Positions 10,546-19,717 of a DNA stretch of 64,000 bases are shown one piece after another. A program made the translations under genes and the position numbers. Numbering within the stretch: position 1 is the stretch's first letter; the number at the start of each line of letters is the position of its first letter. The stretch lies in assembly GCA_016722025.1 (NCBI GenBank), contig JADKGZ010000014.1:1-64000 (forward strand), in the 5' to 3' direction. Source of the stretch: Acidimicrobiaceae bacterium. Its GTDB lineage: Bacteria > Actinomycetota > Acidimicrobiia > Acidimicrobiales > Ilumatobacteraceae. The notes beneath the pieces are model-generated. The model saw only the letters and a list, made by a program, of their open reading frames with translations. It was not told the DNA's origin and ran no database searches.

Positions 10546-10636
10546 GCGGCCCCTCCCCCCGAGCTTTACGTACAGGCTGTCGGCCGCTCACCTGGGGCTG
10601 TGAGTCCGGGTTCTTGACACAACCGGAGTTGAACTG

Positions 10637-11281
10637 CTATCGCAGGGTGACGCGGTACGAGCAACGCTGGCCACCGTCGAGCAGGTGCTGCTCGCGGGCC
10701 ACCGTGACATCGGGCCCGAGCGCCTTCTGGAACAGGTCGAGCTCGGCACTGCACAGGCCGGCGCACGAGTCGGCCGCACCTTGGATGGGGCAGTGGTGCT
10801 CGACCAGCGTGATGTGGCCATCGCCCTCGACGGCCTCGGCGAGGTAGCCCTCGGCGCTGCGCAGCTCGGCGATGCGGTGCACTCGCTCGGACATGTTGGT
10901 GGCGCCGTCGAGCACGCCGCGATAGTTGGCCAACTGGCGCTCGGCGCGAGTGCGCACGACTGCCTCGAGCGCCTCCTCGCCGAGGGCGCTGCGGATGGAG
11001 GCGATGAGCTCGACAGTGAGATCGCTGTGCCGGTCGGCGAACAACGAACTGGCCGATGCCGCGAGGCGCCAGTGCACCGGAGGCCTGCCGCGCCCGCTGC
11101 TGGGGGCAACTACCCGCTCGACGAGCTCGGCGCCCTCGAGCGCCTCGAGGTGCTGACGGATTGCAGTGTCGGTGAGGCCGAACTCGGCCGCCAGCTCAGG
11201 GGCGGTGGAGGTGTCGGCCCGCTTCAGACGCTCGATGATCCGCCGCTTGGCGCCGGAAAGATCGTTGGCGGCCTCGGACAT
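10637..11281 (-). CDS. SufR-like ArsR/DeoR-type Fe-S regulator
   Basis: 214 residues. The N-terminal winged helix-turn-helix spans residues 10-75 (ELAAEFGLTDTAIRQHLEALE, wing GRGRPP). The C-terminal half carries four cysteines, C164, C173, C177 and C207, in the arrangement used by SufR for an iron-sulfur cluster. SufR represses suf genes when the cluster is intact. No suf genes are in this window: the divergent neighbour is a PLP enzyme and the downstream gene is the HerA-like ATPase. The target may therefore be local or elsewhere. TAGGAT lies 6 nt before the ATG. Confidence 0.8.
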   Translation of the reverse strand: MSEAANDLSGAKRRIIERLKRADTSTAPELAAEFGLTDTAIRQHLEALEGAELVERVVAPSSGRGRPPVHWRLAASASSLFADRHSDLTVELIASIRSALGEEALEAVVRTRAERQLANYRGVLDGATNMSERVHRIAELRSAEGYLAEAVEGDGHITLVEHHCPIQGAADSCAGLCSAELDLFQKALGPDVTVAREQHLLDGGQRCSYRVTLR

Positions 11282-11287
11282 CGCGCC

Positions 11288-11293
11288 ATCCTA
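11288..11293 (-). promoter_or_regulatory. -10-like box of the SufR-like gene
   Basis: TAGGAT on the minus strand, 6 nt upstream of the ATG at 11281. Confidence 0.45.
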
Positions 11294-11366
11294 CCGATGG
11301 CTGTTCCGCGACCTCATCGCAACCGGTCTGCGCGAAACCCCTCCGGGTTTGACAAAATGTTAACCA

Positions 11367-12892
11367 TGACCGTTTCCGCCGGCACCGACGCCATCGCTCA
11401 CGCACTCGAGAACCAGTTCGGCCTGGCCGATCGCGTGGTCGACGCGGCTGCATTGGCGAACAGCGCGGCGCGCTTCAAGGAACGTCGCATCACACTGCCC
11501 ACGTTCGCGCAACTGGCGGATCCGTCGTCGTTCGATGCAGCAGTCGTCGGCGATGCCGACAAGAACGGCCCCGACGCACGCAACCTGTGGCGAGTGCACT
11601 GGTACAACGACATGGCCGGCAACCGCGTCGGCGTGCCCGACCACGTCGTGCTGCCCAGTTCGCTCACCGGCGTGGAGAGCCCGATCATCGTGGTGTTCGG
11701 CGATCGCTTCCCGATGATCACGGCTCACAAGGTGCTGGCCGCGTACGCCTGCCTCGCCCCGCGCATCGTCACCGGCCAGTTCGACCCCACTCGCCACCGC
11801 GCGATCTGGCCGAGCACCGGCAACTACGCCCGCGGCGGCATCGCCATCAGCCGCATCATGGCGTCGCGCGGTGTCGCCATCCTGCCGGCCGGCATGAGCC
11901 AAGAGCGGTTCGACTGGCTCGACAAGTGGTGCGAGAACCCGAAGGACGACGTCATCCGCACGGTCGGCACGGAGAGCAACGTGAAGGAGATCTACGACGC
12001 GTGCAACGAACTGGCCAAGGACCCCGGCAACTTCGTGCTCAACCAGTTCTGCGAGTTCGGCAACCACCTCGGCCACTACGAGGTCACCGGTCGCGCCCTG
12101 GGCCACGCGTTCGAAGCCGCCCGCGCGGCGTCGGGCCGCGATCTGCGGCTGGCGGCGTTCACCAGCGCCACCGGCTCGGCGGGCACCATCGCCGCCGGCG
12201 ACCGGCTGAAGCAGGAGTACGGCACTCGCATCGTGGCCGTCGAGGCGCTCGAGTGCCCCACCATGCTGGAGAACGGGTTCGGTGAGCACAACATCCAAGG
12301 CATCGGCGACAAGCACATCCCGCTCATCCACAACGTGATGAACACCGATGTGGTGGTCGCCGTCAGCGACCAGGCAACGGACCAGCTGTATGCGATGTTC
12401 AACAGCGACGACGGGCTCGGCTACCTGGCCGACCGGCGCCATGTGCCGCGCCAGATCCTCGACACGCTGCAGCACTTCGGCCTCTCCTCGATCTGCAACG
12501 TGCTCGCGGCCATCAGCACCGCCAAGGTGCTCGGCCTCGGCGCCGACGATGCGATCGTCACCGTCGCCACCGACGGCGCGGCCCTGTACCCCAGCGAGTA
12601 CACCAAGATCACGGCCCGCGACTTCGGCAACGGGTTCACCAACCTCGATGCCGCGCAGGTGTGGGGCGAGCACCTGGCCAACGTGCCCACCGCACACACG
12701 CTCGAGCTCACCGAGCGCGAGCGCAACCGCATCTTCAACCTCGGCTACTACACGTGGGTCGAGCAGCAGGGCACGCCGTTCGAGCTGTTCGAGGCCCGCC
12801 GCCACCAGCCGTTCTGGCATGGCCTGCGCCGCCTGCTGCCCGTGTGGGACGACATGATCACCGAGTTCAACGACCGCGTCGCTGCGGGCTGA
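11367..12892 (+). CDS. PLP-dependent fold-type II enzyme (cysteine synthase-like)
   Basis: About 508 residues, longer than a standard cysteine synthase. The likely Schiff-base lysine lies in ITAHKVLAAY. About 30 residues later is the substrate/phosphate loop PSTGNYARGG, then a glycine-rich PLP-phosphate loop SATGSAGTIAAGD. The protein has a long N-terminal cap and a C-terminal extension rich in aromatics (YYTWVEQQGTPFELFEARR). The reaction cannot be named; beta-replacement or beta-elimination on an amino acid is the family norm. It lies 8 bp upstream of a second PLP enzyme. An alternative start is the ATG at 11358. It is divergent from the SufR-like regulator, which could control it. Confidence 0.75.
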
Positions 12893-12900
12893 CGGTGGTG

Positions 12901-14208
12901 ATGGATCGGCCGCTCGTGGCGGGTTGGCAGTGCGTCGTGTGTGGTGCATCCGTCGACATCGCGCAACCGTTCACTTGGCGTTGCCCCAACGCCACCGAGA
13001 CCGACCGGCGCCACGCCATGCAGTTGGTGCAGGGCGTCGCGCCGCTGCTGTCCACCGGCGAGCCCAACCCCTTCCTCGCCTTTCGCCGCTACCTCGCATG
13101 GGACGGCTTCGTTGCGGCGCACGGCCTCACCCCCGCCTCCCGCCACGCGATGGTGGCCGAGCTCGACACGCTGGTCGCGTCGGTCGCCGGCACCGGATTC
13201 GTGACCACGCCGTTCGAGCGTGCCGACAGCCTCAGCGAGGCGCTCGGCTTCGGCGCCGATGGTGGCGTCTGGGTGAAGGACGAGACGCACAACGTCGCCG
13301 GCAGCCACAAGGCTCGCCACCTGTTCACCATTCTGTTGCACCTGCGGGCTGCCGAGCAGCTCGGCCTTGCTCGCTGGGCGACGCGCCCACCGCTCGCGAT
13401 CGCGTCCTGCGGCAATGCGGCCCTGGCGGCGGCCACTCTCGCCGCAGCGGTGTCGTGGCCCATCCGTGTCTTCGTGCCGGTTGGCGCCAACCCGGCCGTG
13501 GTTGCTCGGCTCCACTCCTTGGACGCACATGTGGTGGAGTGCCCGCGGTTGCCGGCCGACCCACCTGGCGATCCTTGTGTGCATCGGTTCCGAGAGGCTG
13601 TGGCGCAGGGGGCTGTTCCGTTCAGCGTGCAGGGCCCGGAGAACGCGTGGTGCCTCGATGGCGGGCGCACCATCGGTTGGGAGATTGCGTTGCAGGCCGG
13701 CGAGCAGATCTCCGACGAGGTGTCACGCCGCCCTCTCGACCGCTTGTTCGTGCAGGTGGGCGGCGGAGCCTTCGCCGCCTCCGTCGCCGCCGGCTATCGG
13801 ATGAGCGGCGCCACTCCTTCGCTGCACGCGGTGCAGACCGAGGCGTGCGCGCCGCTGCTGCGAGCGTGGGACCGATCGTCATCGCTCGGTGGCGCGGGGC
13901 AGGCAGCCGCGCACTGGAGCGAGTGCATGTGGCCATGGGAGCACGTCGGCAACTCGGCAGCGGATGGGATCCTCGACGACGAGACGTACGACTGGCTCCC
14001 GGTGCTGGGCGCCATGGCCGAGAGTCACGGCTCGCCAGTGGTGGTGAGCGAAGCCCACGTGCTGCAGGCCAATGATCTCGGCTGCCGGACCACCGGCATC
14101 GACGCCAGTCACACCGGCACCGCCGGCCTGGCGGGCCTGCTGGCCGTTCGCGACGAGGTGCGCGCCGACGAACGGGTGGCGGTGATCTTCAGCGGCATCC
14201 GTCGCTGA
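12901..14208 (+). CDS. PLP-dependent fold-type II enzyme (threonine synthase/dehydratase-like)
   Basis: 435 residues. The N-terminus has a zinc-ribbon-like pair CVVCGA and one further Cys (WRCPNA), as in some threonine synthases. The Schiff-base lysine is in NVAGSHKARH, followed by ASCGNAALAAAT and the phosphate loop VGGGAFAASV. A threonine synthase, threonine dehydratase or diaminopropionate lyase-like reaction is possible. The start is not certain: two GTG codons (12895, 12898) directly precede the ATG. Adjacent to another fold-type II enzyme, so they probably act on related amino acids. Codon use is like its neighbours. Confidence 0.75.
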   Translation: MDRPLVAGWQCVVCGASVDIAQPFTWRCPNATETDRRHAMQLVQGVAPLLSTGEPNPFLAFRRYLAWDGFVAAHGLTPASRHAMVAELDTLVASVAGTGFVTTPFERADSLSEALGFGADGGVWVKDETHNVAGSHKARHLFTILLHLRAAEQLGLARWATRPPLAIASCGNAALAAATLAAAVSWPIRVFVPVGANPAVVARLHSLDAHVVECPRLPADPPGDPCVHRFREAVAQGAVPFSVQGPENAWCLDGGRTIGWEIALQAGEQISDEVSRRPLDRLFVQVGGGAFAASVAAGYRMSGATPSLHAVQTEACAPLLRAWDRSSSLGGAGQAAAHWSECMWPWEHVGNSAADGILDDETYDWLPVLGAMAESHGSPVVVSEAHVLQANDLGCRTTGIDASHTGTAGLAGLLAVRDEVRADERVAVIFSGIRR

Positions 14209-14222
14209 ACCGGCCGGCGACG
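14200..14222 (+). terminator. Hairpin with stop codon of the second PLP gene in its loop
   Basis: CGTCGC pairs with GCGACG around an 11-nt loop starting with the TGA stop at 14206-14208. No U tract. Confidence 0.3.
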
Positions 14223-14283
14223 CCATCGGGCGTTGCGCCTGTGCACTCGAGCTCGACTTGGCGAGCGGGAGCGCGCACACGCG

Positions 14284-14790
14284 TCAGGCTTCGTGGAGGC
14301 GGCCGTCGGCGACGTCGTAGACGAAGCCGCGGATGTGGTCCTTGTACTGCACGAACGGGCTGTGGCGCAGGCGGTTGATGCTCTGCCGCGTGTCGGTGTA
14401 CGGGTCGGTGAAGCACTCCAGCGCCCACCACGGCTTGATGCCCACCTCGGCCTCGAGCTCGGCCTTGAACGCATCCTCGGTGATCGTCTGCAGGCCGCAG
14501 TTGGTGTGGTGCACGAGGATGATCTCGCGTGTGCCCAGCAAACGCTGCGAGAGCACGAGGGATCGGATCACGTCGTCGGTGACCACGCCGCCCGCGTTGC
14601 GGATGACGTGTGCGTCGCCCTGGGCGAGGCCCAGCATCTGGAAGATGTCCATCCGGCTGTCCATGCACGCCACGATCGCGAGGTGCCGTGCCGGTTGCAG
14701 TGAGAGATCGCCGTCGGCGAAGGCTTCCACGTACTGCGCGTTGTGGGCCAGCAGCTCATCCACGTTGGGTTGGAACGGTTCGTCGGTCAT
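14284..14790 (-). CDS. Beta-carbonic anhydrase
   Basis: 168 residues; interconverts CO2 and bicarbonate with a zinc ion. Zinc ligands are C42, H95 and C98 (ACMDSRMD and HHTNCG), and the Asp44/Arg46 dyad of beta-class enzymes is present. Start ATG at 14790 is preceded by an AAAGGG ribosome site, so unlike its divergent partner clpP it has a leader of about 44 nt if transcribed from the TACCGT box at 14841-14846. Convergent with the second PLP gene. Confidence 0.92.
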   Translation of the reverse strand: MTDEPFQPNVDELLAHNAQYVEAFADGDLSLQPARHLAIVACMDSRMDIFQMLGLAQGDAHVIRNAGGVVTDDVIRSLVLSQRLLGTREIILVHHTNCGLQTITEDAFKAELEAEVGIKPWWALECFTDPYTDTRQSINRLRHSPFVQYKDHIRGFVYDVADGRLHEA

Positions 14791-14840
14791 CGGTGAACCC
14801 TTTCGGTGGGCCGGGCTTGCAGGAGGGTCGGGCGACTCGG

Positions 14841-14850
14841 ACGGTAGCGT
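14841..14850. promoter_or_regulatory. Divergent -10 boxes sharing one TA step (carbonic anhydrase / clpP)
   Basis: The ten bases acggtagcgt hold TAGCGT for clpP (plus, 14845-14850, 7 nt before its ATG) and TACCGT for the carbonic anhydrase (minus, 14841-14846). The central TA is common to both. Confidence 0.45.
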
Positions 14851-14857
14851 TGCGGCC

Positions 14858-15451
14858 ATGACCGACACCACTCGTCCCATGGGTCTCGACGGCGGCATGG
14901 ATCCGCGCCTCGACGTGTTCAACCGTCTGCTGAAGAACCGAGTGGTCATGCTGGGCACCGATGTCAACGACGACATCGCCAACCAGATCTGCGCGCAGCT
15001 GCTGTACCTCGAGGGTGAAGACCCCAGTGCCGACATCTGGCTGTACATCAACAGCCCCGGTGGTTCGGTCACGGCCGGCATGGCCATCTACGACACCATG
15101 CAGTTCGTCAGCTGCCAGGTCGCCACCGTCTGCATGGGCATGGCTGCCAGCATGGGTCAGTTCCTGCTCACCGCCGGCGCCGCCGGCAAGCGGTTCACGC
15201 TGCCCAATGCTCGCATCATGATGCACCAGCCGCTGGCCGGCCTTCGCGGCCAGGCAACCGACATCGCCATCCAGGCCGAGCAGCTGGAGTACACCAAGCG
15301 GCGCATGGCCGAGCGCATCTCGCACCACTCCGGTCAGCCGCTCGACAAGATCCAGGCCGACAGCGAGCGCGATCGTTGGTTCACCGCCGACGAGGCCAAG
15401 GCCTACGGCTTGGTCGACAAGGTCATCGTGCGTCGCGGCGAGATCGTCTGA
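14858..15451 (+). CDS. clpP: ATP-dependent Clp protease proteolytic subunit
   Basis: 197 residues, S14 serine peptidase. The catalytic triad is visible: Ser98 in MGMAASMG, His123 in MMHQPLAG, Asp172 in ERDRWF. Assembles into a tetradecamer and degrades substrates unfolded by ClpX/ClpC-type ATPases, which are not in this window. Actinobacteria usually encode two adjacent ClpP paralogues; only one is present here. Leaderless start predicted from the TAGCGT box. Confidence 0.95.
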   Translation: MTDTTRPMGLDGGMDPRLDVFNRLLKNRVVMLGTDVNDDIANQICAQLLYLEGEDPSADIWLYINSPGGSVTAGMAIYDTMQFVSCQVATVCMGMAASMGQFLLTAGAAGKRFTLPNARIMMHQPLAGLRGQATDIAIQAEQLEYTKRRMAERISHHSGQPLDKIQADSERDRWFTADEAKAYGLVDKVIVRRGEIV

Positions 15452-15465
15452 CGCACCGTTCCTCA

Positions 15466-15483
15466 CGGGCGGTCAGCCGCCCG
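15466..15483. terminator. Bidirectional hairpin between clpP and a lipoprotein gene
   Basis: Perfect 7-bp GC stem (CGGGCGG with CCGCCCG) and a 4-nt loop. The lipoprotein stop (15473-15475) lies in the loop. It can serve both convergent genes. Confidence 0.5.
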
Positions 15484-15919
15484 ATGTGGTCGGGGCAGGT
15501 GCTGCAGCGGTCGCTGTCGGTGCCATGTTGCCGATCAACGCGCCGCACTTCTGTTGGGTGTAGGTGATCACTCTGTTGGCTGCGGGCTCGCTGGCCCTGG
15601 CCGTGTCGGCGACCAACTGCATCGATGCGGGGTCGGCGGGGTCGACGGTGACCGCGGTCTCGAGACTGCTCATCATGGTGTTCCACTCGGCCTCGATGGC
15701 CAGTGGCGCCGAGCGAGCGACTGCCCGCCACGAGGCGAGCACCCTGTCGATGTCGGTGTCGGTGCCGATGGTTGGCGAGTTCAGGTCGCCCAATCGGTTG
15801 CCCACCTCGGTGCAGTAGTTCGCCTCACTGCGTTGATCGGCGTCGTTGTCGCAGCCGGTGAGAGCGAGCGACAGCGCTGCCACCGCGAGTGCGATGATGC
15901 GTGCTGCCGAGCTGCTCAT
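15473..15919 (-). CDS. Small secreted lipoprotein
   Basis: 148 residues with a lipoprotein signal (hydrophobic stretch, lipobox LTGC at about residues 20-23), a helical domain with two Cys (NYCTEVGNR and QQKCGALIG) that may pair, and a Thr/Ala/Pro tail. I do not recognise a family. Convergent with clpP. Confidence 0.7.
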   Translation of the reverse strand: MSSSAARIIALAVAALSLALTGCDNDADQRSEANYCTEVGNRLGDLNSPTIGTDTDIDRVLASWRAVARSAPLAIEAEWNTMMSSLETAVTVDPADPASMQLVADTARASEPAANRVITYTQQKCGALIGNMAPTATAAAPAPTTSGG

Positions 15920-16090
15920 GCTGCGAGTCTCTCAGGTCATCCCGCTGGTGCGCGGTCACCTTGGACGCAGCAGGTTGTCATCGACCGGCCGCCCGATATG
16001 TTGCGACGTGTAGCCGTCGGGGAACCGGTCTCCGTTCCCTCCCTCGTTCGTTGGTGCGTCAGCACCACCAGTCCGTCGGAGGAGGCGCGC

Positions 16091-17605
16091 ATGCTCGCTG
16101 CTGTTCGCTCTGCCACGGTGTTCGGCGTCGAGGGGCGCCCGGTCACCGTTGAAGTGCACGTGTCCACAGGGTTGCCCGCGTTCCAGATCGTCGGCCTGCC
16201 CGATGAAGCGTGCCGAGAGTCGCGCGATCGGGTCCGTGCTGCCGTGCTCTCCAGCGAGCTGCAGTGGCCGTCGTGCCGGGTCACGGTCAACCTGGCGCCG
16301 TCCAGCCAGCGCAAGGGCGGCTCCGGGCTCGATCTCGCCATCGCCGTCGGGTTCCTCGCCGCCAACGGGCAGGTGCCCGTTGGCCAGCTGGAGGGGCTGG
16401 GCTTCGTCGGTGAGCTCGGGCTCGATGGCAGCATGCGCCAGGTCTCCGGCGTTGCTCCCATGGTGGCGGCGATGGGTGAGGTGCGCCCGGTGGTGCCGCT
16501 GGGCAACTTCCGTGAGGCGCAGGGTGTCGCCGGCGATGGTGTGCGTGTGGCGCGCACGCTGCGGGAAGTGGTCGATGCGCTCAATGCCGAGGCCCCGTGG
16601 CCGCAACCGCCCGACGAGGAGTACGTCGACGACGAGCCGCCACCCCCGGATCTTGCCGACGTCCGCGGCCAGGCGCTGGCTCGGTTGGGGCTGGAGGTCG
16701 CGGCGGCCGGGTGCCACCACATGCTGCTCGTCGGGCCGCCGGGTTCGGGCAAGACGATGCTGGCGCAGCGCATCCCAGGGCTGTTGCCGGCGCTCGAGCC
16801 CGATGTGTCGTTGCAGGCAACCATGGTGCACTCGGCGGCGGGGGTGCGGCTGCCCGCCGGTGGCCTGGTGCGGCGCGCCCCCTTCAGAGCGCCACATCAC
16901 AGCAGCTCGATGGTGTCGCTCGTGGGCGGCGGCAGCACCAGCCTGCGCCCCGGCGAGATCAGTCTCAGTCACGGCGGAGTGCTGTTCTTGGACGAGCTGG
17001 GCGAGTTCGCGCCCACCGTGCTCGACGGCTTGCGCCAGCCGCTGGAGGAAGGGGTCATCCGCCTCGCCCGGGCTCGCGCGTCGGCGTCACTTCCCGCCAA
17101 GTTCCTGTTGGTGGCGGCGACCAATCCGTGCCCGTGTGGTGGCGGTGCGCCCGGCGTGTGCGAGTGCGACGAGGCCGCTCGTCTCCGGTACGTGCGCCGG
17201 TTGTCGGGCCCGTTGCTCGATCGCTTCGACCTGCGGGTGGGGGTCACCCGGCCCGATGTCGACGACCTGCTCGCCAGCGGTGGGGGTGAACCGACGGTGG
17301 TGGTGGCGGCCCGTGTCGCCGCCGCCCGTCGGCTGGCGCTCGACCGAATCGGCATGGTCAATGCCAACATTCCGCCCGCACATCTCGACTCATTGGCTGC
17401 GCTGCACCCAGAGGCTCGGCTGCGCTTGCGCGACCAACTCGAGCGCGACCAGCTCACCGGCCGCGGTTACCACCGCATTCGCCGAGTCGCACGTACCATC
17501 GCCGATCTCCGTGGCGGTGGCGACCTCGTGCTCGACGAGCACGTGCTGCTGGCGCTCAGCATGCGAGTGCGGCTCAGCGTGTCGTCGCGCGAGCGTGCGG
17601 CATGA
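16091..17605 (+). CDS. comM: ComM-type Mg-chelatase-like AAA ATPase
   Basis: 504 residues: an N-terminal ChlI-like domain (GLPAFQIVGLPDEACRES), an AAA+ core with Walker A VGPPGSGKT and Walker B GVLFLDELGEF, and a C-terminal Mg-chelatase domain (GRGYHRIRRVART). ComM helicases promote branch migration during integration of incoming DNA. A GGAGGAGG ribosome site precedes the ATG. Its stop overlaps the dprA start (ATGA), a typical comM-dprA pair. Confidence 0.92.
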   Translation: MLAAVRSATVFGVEGRPVTVEVHVSTGLPAFQIVGLPDEACRESRDRVRAAVLSSELQWPSCRVTVNLAPSSQRKGGSGLDLAIAVGFLAANGQVPVGQLEGLGFVGELGLDGSMRQVSGVAPMVAAMGEVRPVVPLGNFREAQGVAGDGVRVARTLREVVDALNAEAPWPQPPDEEYVDDEPPPPDLADVRGQALARLGLEVAAAGCHHMLLVGPPGSGKTMLAQRIPGLLPALEPDVSLQATMVHSAAGVRLPAGGLVRRAPFRAPHHSSSMVSLVGGGSTSLRPGEISLSHGGVLFLDELGEFAPTVLDGLRQPLEEGVIRLARARASASLPAKFLLVAATNPCPCGGGAPGVCECDEAARLRYVRRLSGPLLDRFDLRVGVTRPDVDDLLASGGGEPTVVVAARVAAARRLALDRIGMVNANIPPAHLDSLAALHPEARLRLRDQLERDQLTGRGYHRIRRVARTIADLRGGGDLVLDEHVLLALSMRVRLSVSSRERAA

Positions 17606-18765
17606 GCCCGGCCGGGAATGCGGGCACAGCCGTCGCCGCCGAGCCGGCGCTGCCGTCAGCGGCCTACGTTGCTGCGCTGGCCGGCTTCCGCAACATGAAC
17701 GTGCACCGCCTGGCGGCGTTGCTCCGGCACCACACGCCCGAGGAGGCGTGGTTGGTTGCGCTGGGCGAGCTGCCGTGCAGCGGGCTCATCTCGCGCGTGC
17801 TCGCCCACGACGACGTACGCGCGATGTGGCGACGCTGTGCGCTCGAGCGCCCACCCGCGCAGGTGTGGCAGCGCTGCATCGACTTGGGGGTGCAGGTGTT
17901 GCCCTACGGCCATGCCGGGTACCCGGCCGGCCTGCTCGACGATCCGCTGCCACCGCCGGTGCTGTTCGCCCGCGGCGATCTCGGCCTGCTCTCGGGTCGA
18001 CGGGTGGCCATCGTCGGCACTCGCAACGCCACGGCCGCCGGGCGCGAGGCTGCTCGAGCAGTCGGGCACGGGCTGGCTGCGGCAGGCGTCCACGTGGTCT
18101 CCGGGTTGGCTCGCGGCATCGATGGTCATGCGCACCGAGGGGCGATTGGCGCAGAGGGGCGGGGTCGGCCGATCGGCATCGTCGCGTCGGGCCTCGACGT
18201 CGTGTACCCGCGTGAGCACGCCGACCTGTGGCACGCGGTGGGCAACTGCGGGCTGCTGCTCACCGAGGCGCCGCCGGGCGTGCCGCCCGAGGCGCACCGG
18301 TTCCCGTTGCGCAATCGCATCGTGGCCGCGTTGTCGGAGGTGGTGGTGGTGGTCGAGTCACGCGAGCGGGGTGGCTCGCTCATCACCGCTGCGCAGGCCA
18401 TCGAGCGCGATGTGCAGGTGATGGCGGTGCCCGGGCCCGTCGGCAAACGGGCGTCGGCCGGCACCAACGCGCTGCTGTGCGATGGTGCCACCCCTGTCAC
18501 CTGTGCCGACGACGTGCTCACCGCGTTGTCGTTCCAGCACAGCCGCTCGGCAGTGGTCGCCAGCGACCTGCGGGCCCGCCCCGCCGGCGCCGACGTGGCG
18601 GTCTACCGAGTGGTGCACGCCGATCCGCGCACCATCGACGGGGTCTCGCTGGCGTTGGGTCTCAGCCTCGTCGAGGCGGCCATGAGCCTGGCCCGACTGC
18701 AGTCGGCCGGGTGGGTCGCGCAAGCCGATGGATGGTTCGAGTGCGTGGGCTCCCCGTTGCGATGA
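17602..18765 (+). CDS. dprA: DNA-processing protein DprA
   Basis: 387 residues. Loads RecA on imported single strands. The Rossmann-like core has RRVAIVGTRNATAAGRE and VSGLARGIDGHAHRGA, with the family motif EAPPGVPPEAHRFPLRNRI. There is an N-terminal helical (SAM/HhH-like) region and a C-terminal winged-helix DML1-like domain. Overlaps comM by 4 bases. Confidence 0.93.
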   Translation: MSPAGNAGTAVAAEPALPSAAYVAALAGFRNMNVHRLAALLRHHTPEEAWLVALGELPCSGLISRVLAHDDVRAMWRRCALERPPAQVWQRCIDLGVQVLPYGHAGYPAGLLDDPLPPPVLFARGDLGLLSGRRVAIVGTRNATAAGREAARAVGHGLAAAGVHVVSGLARGIDGHAHRGAIGAEGRGRPIGIVASGLDVVYPREHADLWHAVGNCGLLLTEAPPGVPPEAHRFPLRNRIVAALSEVVVVVESRERGGSLITAAQAIERDVQVMAVPGPVGKRASAGTNALLCDGATPVTCADDVLTALSFQHSRSAVVASDLRARPAGADVAVYRVVHADPRTIDGVSLALGLSLVEAAMSLARLQSAGWVAQADGWFECVGSPLR

Positions 18766-18776
18766 CCATTTCCGAA

Positions 18777-18782
18777 TACTCT
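18777..18782 (+). promoter_or_regulatory. -10-like box of xerC
   Basis: TACTCT, 8 nt before the ATG at 18791, suggesting xerC has its own leaderless promoter after dprA. Confidence 0.4.
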
Positions 18783-18790
18783 GTGCACCG

Positions 18791-19717
18791 ATGTCCGCCC
18801 GCGCCTCACTTTCTGCGATCCGTTCGGCCGCGAACCCTCAGGTGGAGGCAGCGTGGCAGCTCGACGAGTTCGCCGCTTCGCTCACCAGCAGCGCCGCCAA
18901 CACGGTGGCCGCGTACTGCGGCGATGTCGAGTCGTTCATCCAGTGGGCAGCGCGTAGTGAGGTGGTGGGCCCGAGCATGGTCGATCGTCTGCTGCTGCGT
19001 CGCTACGTTGCGTCGCTCACCACCCGCAACTTCGCCAAGCGCAGCGTGGCGCGCAAGGTCTCGTCGCTGCGTCGCTACTTCGCGTTCCTGCGTCGCACGG
19101 GGGTGTTGGTGGCCGATCCCAGCGTTGCTCTGCGGGCGCCCAGCGGCGATGGTCGGTTGCCGAGAGTGCTCGATCATGCCGACGTCTCGGTGTTGCTCGA
19201 TGGCCCGAGCCCCGACGGCGAGCCGCATTGGCGCCGCCTGCGCGACGACGCGGTGTTGGAGGTGTTGTACGGCAGCGGCGTGCGGGTTGGCGAGCTGTGC
19301 AGCCTCGATCTCGACTCGCTCGACCTCGCCGGCGAGGCGGTATCGGTGTGGGGCAAGGGCTCCAAGCAGCGCCGCGTGCCGCTCAGCCGGCCGGCTGCGC
19401 AGGCACTTCGAGCCTGGCTCGGTGTGCGTCACGAGGTGGTGGCCAGTGCGGCCGGCGCAGCGTTGTTCGGCAACGAGCGGGGTGTGCGCCTGTCGCCGCG
19501 CGACGTGCGGCGCATCGTCGATCGGCGCTCGCCGCGCCCTACTCACCCTCATGCGCTGCGGCACAGCTTCGCCACGCACCTGCTCGACGGCGGCGCCGAC
19601 CTGCGGGCCGTGCAGGAGCTGCTGGGTCATGCCGACGTGGCCACCACGCAGCGCTACACGCACGTCAGCAACCACCGCCTGCGCGAGGCCTACACGGAAG
19701 CGCACCCACGAGCATGA
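18791..19717 (+). CDS. xerC: Tyrosine recombinase XerC
   Basis: 308 residues. Resolves chromosome dimers with XerD at dif. Catalytic residues: Arg165 (GSGVRVGEL), His254/Arg257 (HALRHSFATH), His280 (LLGHADVATTQ) and the nucleophile Tyr289 (TQRYTHV). The core-binding SAM-like domain covers residues 18-105. In a housekeeping cluster with no flanking att-like repeats, so it is not a phage integrase. The ATGA overlap couples it to whiG. Confidence 0.9.
   Translation: MSARASLSAIRSAANPQVEAAWQLDEFAASLTSSAANTVAAYCGDVESFIQWAARSEVVGPSMVDRLLLRRYVASLTTRNFAKRSVARKVSSLRRYFAFLRRTGVLVADPSVALRAPSGDGRLPRVLDHADVSVLLDGPSPDGEPHWRRLRDDAVLEVLYGSGVRVGELCSLDLDSLDLAGEAVSVWGKGSKQRRVPLSRPAAQALRAWLGVRHEVVASAAGAALFGNERGVRLSPRDVRRIVDRRSPRPTHPHALRHSFATHLLDGGADLRAVQELLGHADVATTQRYTHVSNHRLREAYTEAHPRA

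Noticed and set aside
11349..11354. TTGACA upstream of the first PLP gene
   Set aside because: A -10 at normal spacing would fall inside the coding region, so it does not fit the observed start.
18791..19717. Phage or integron integrase
   Set aside because: Length, catalytic residues and the dprA-xerC-whiG context fit the housekeeping XerC; no att-like repeats or cargo genes.
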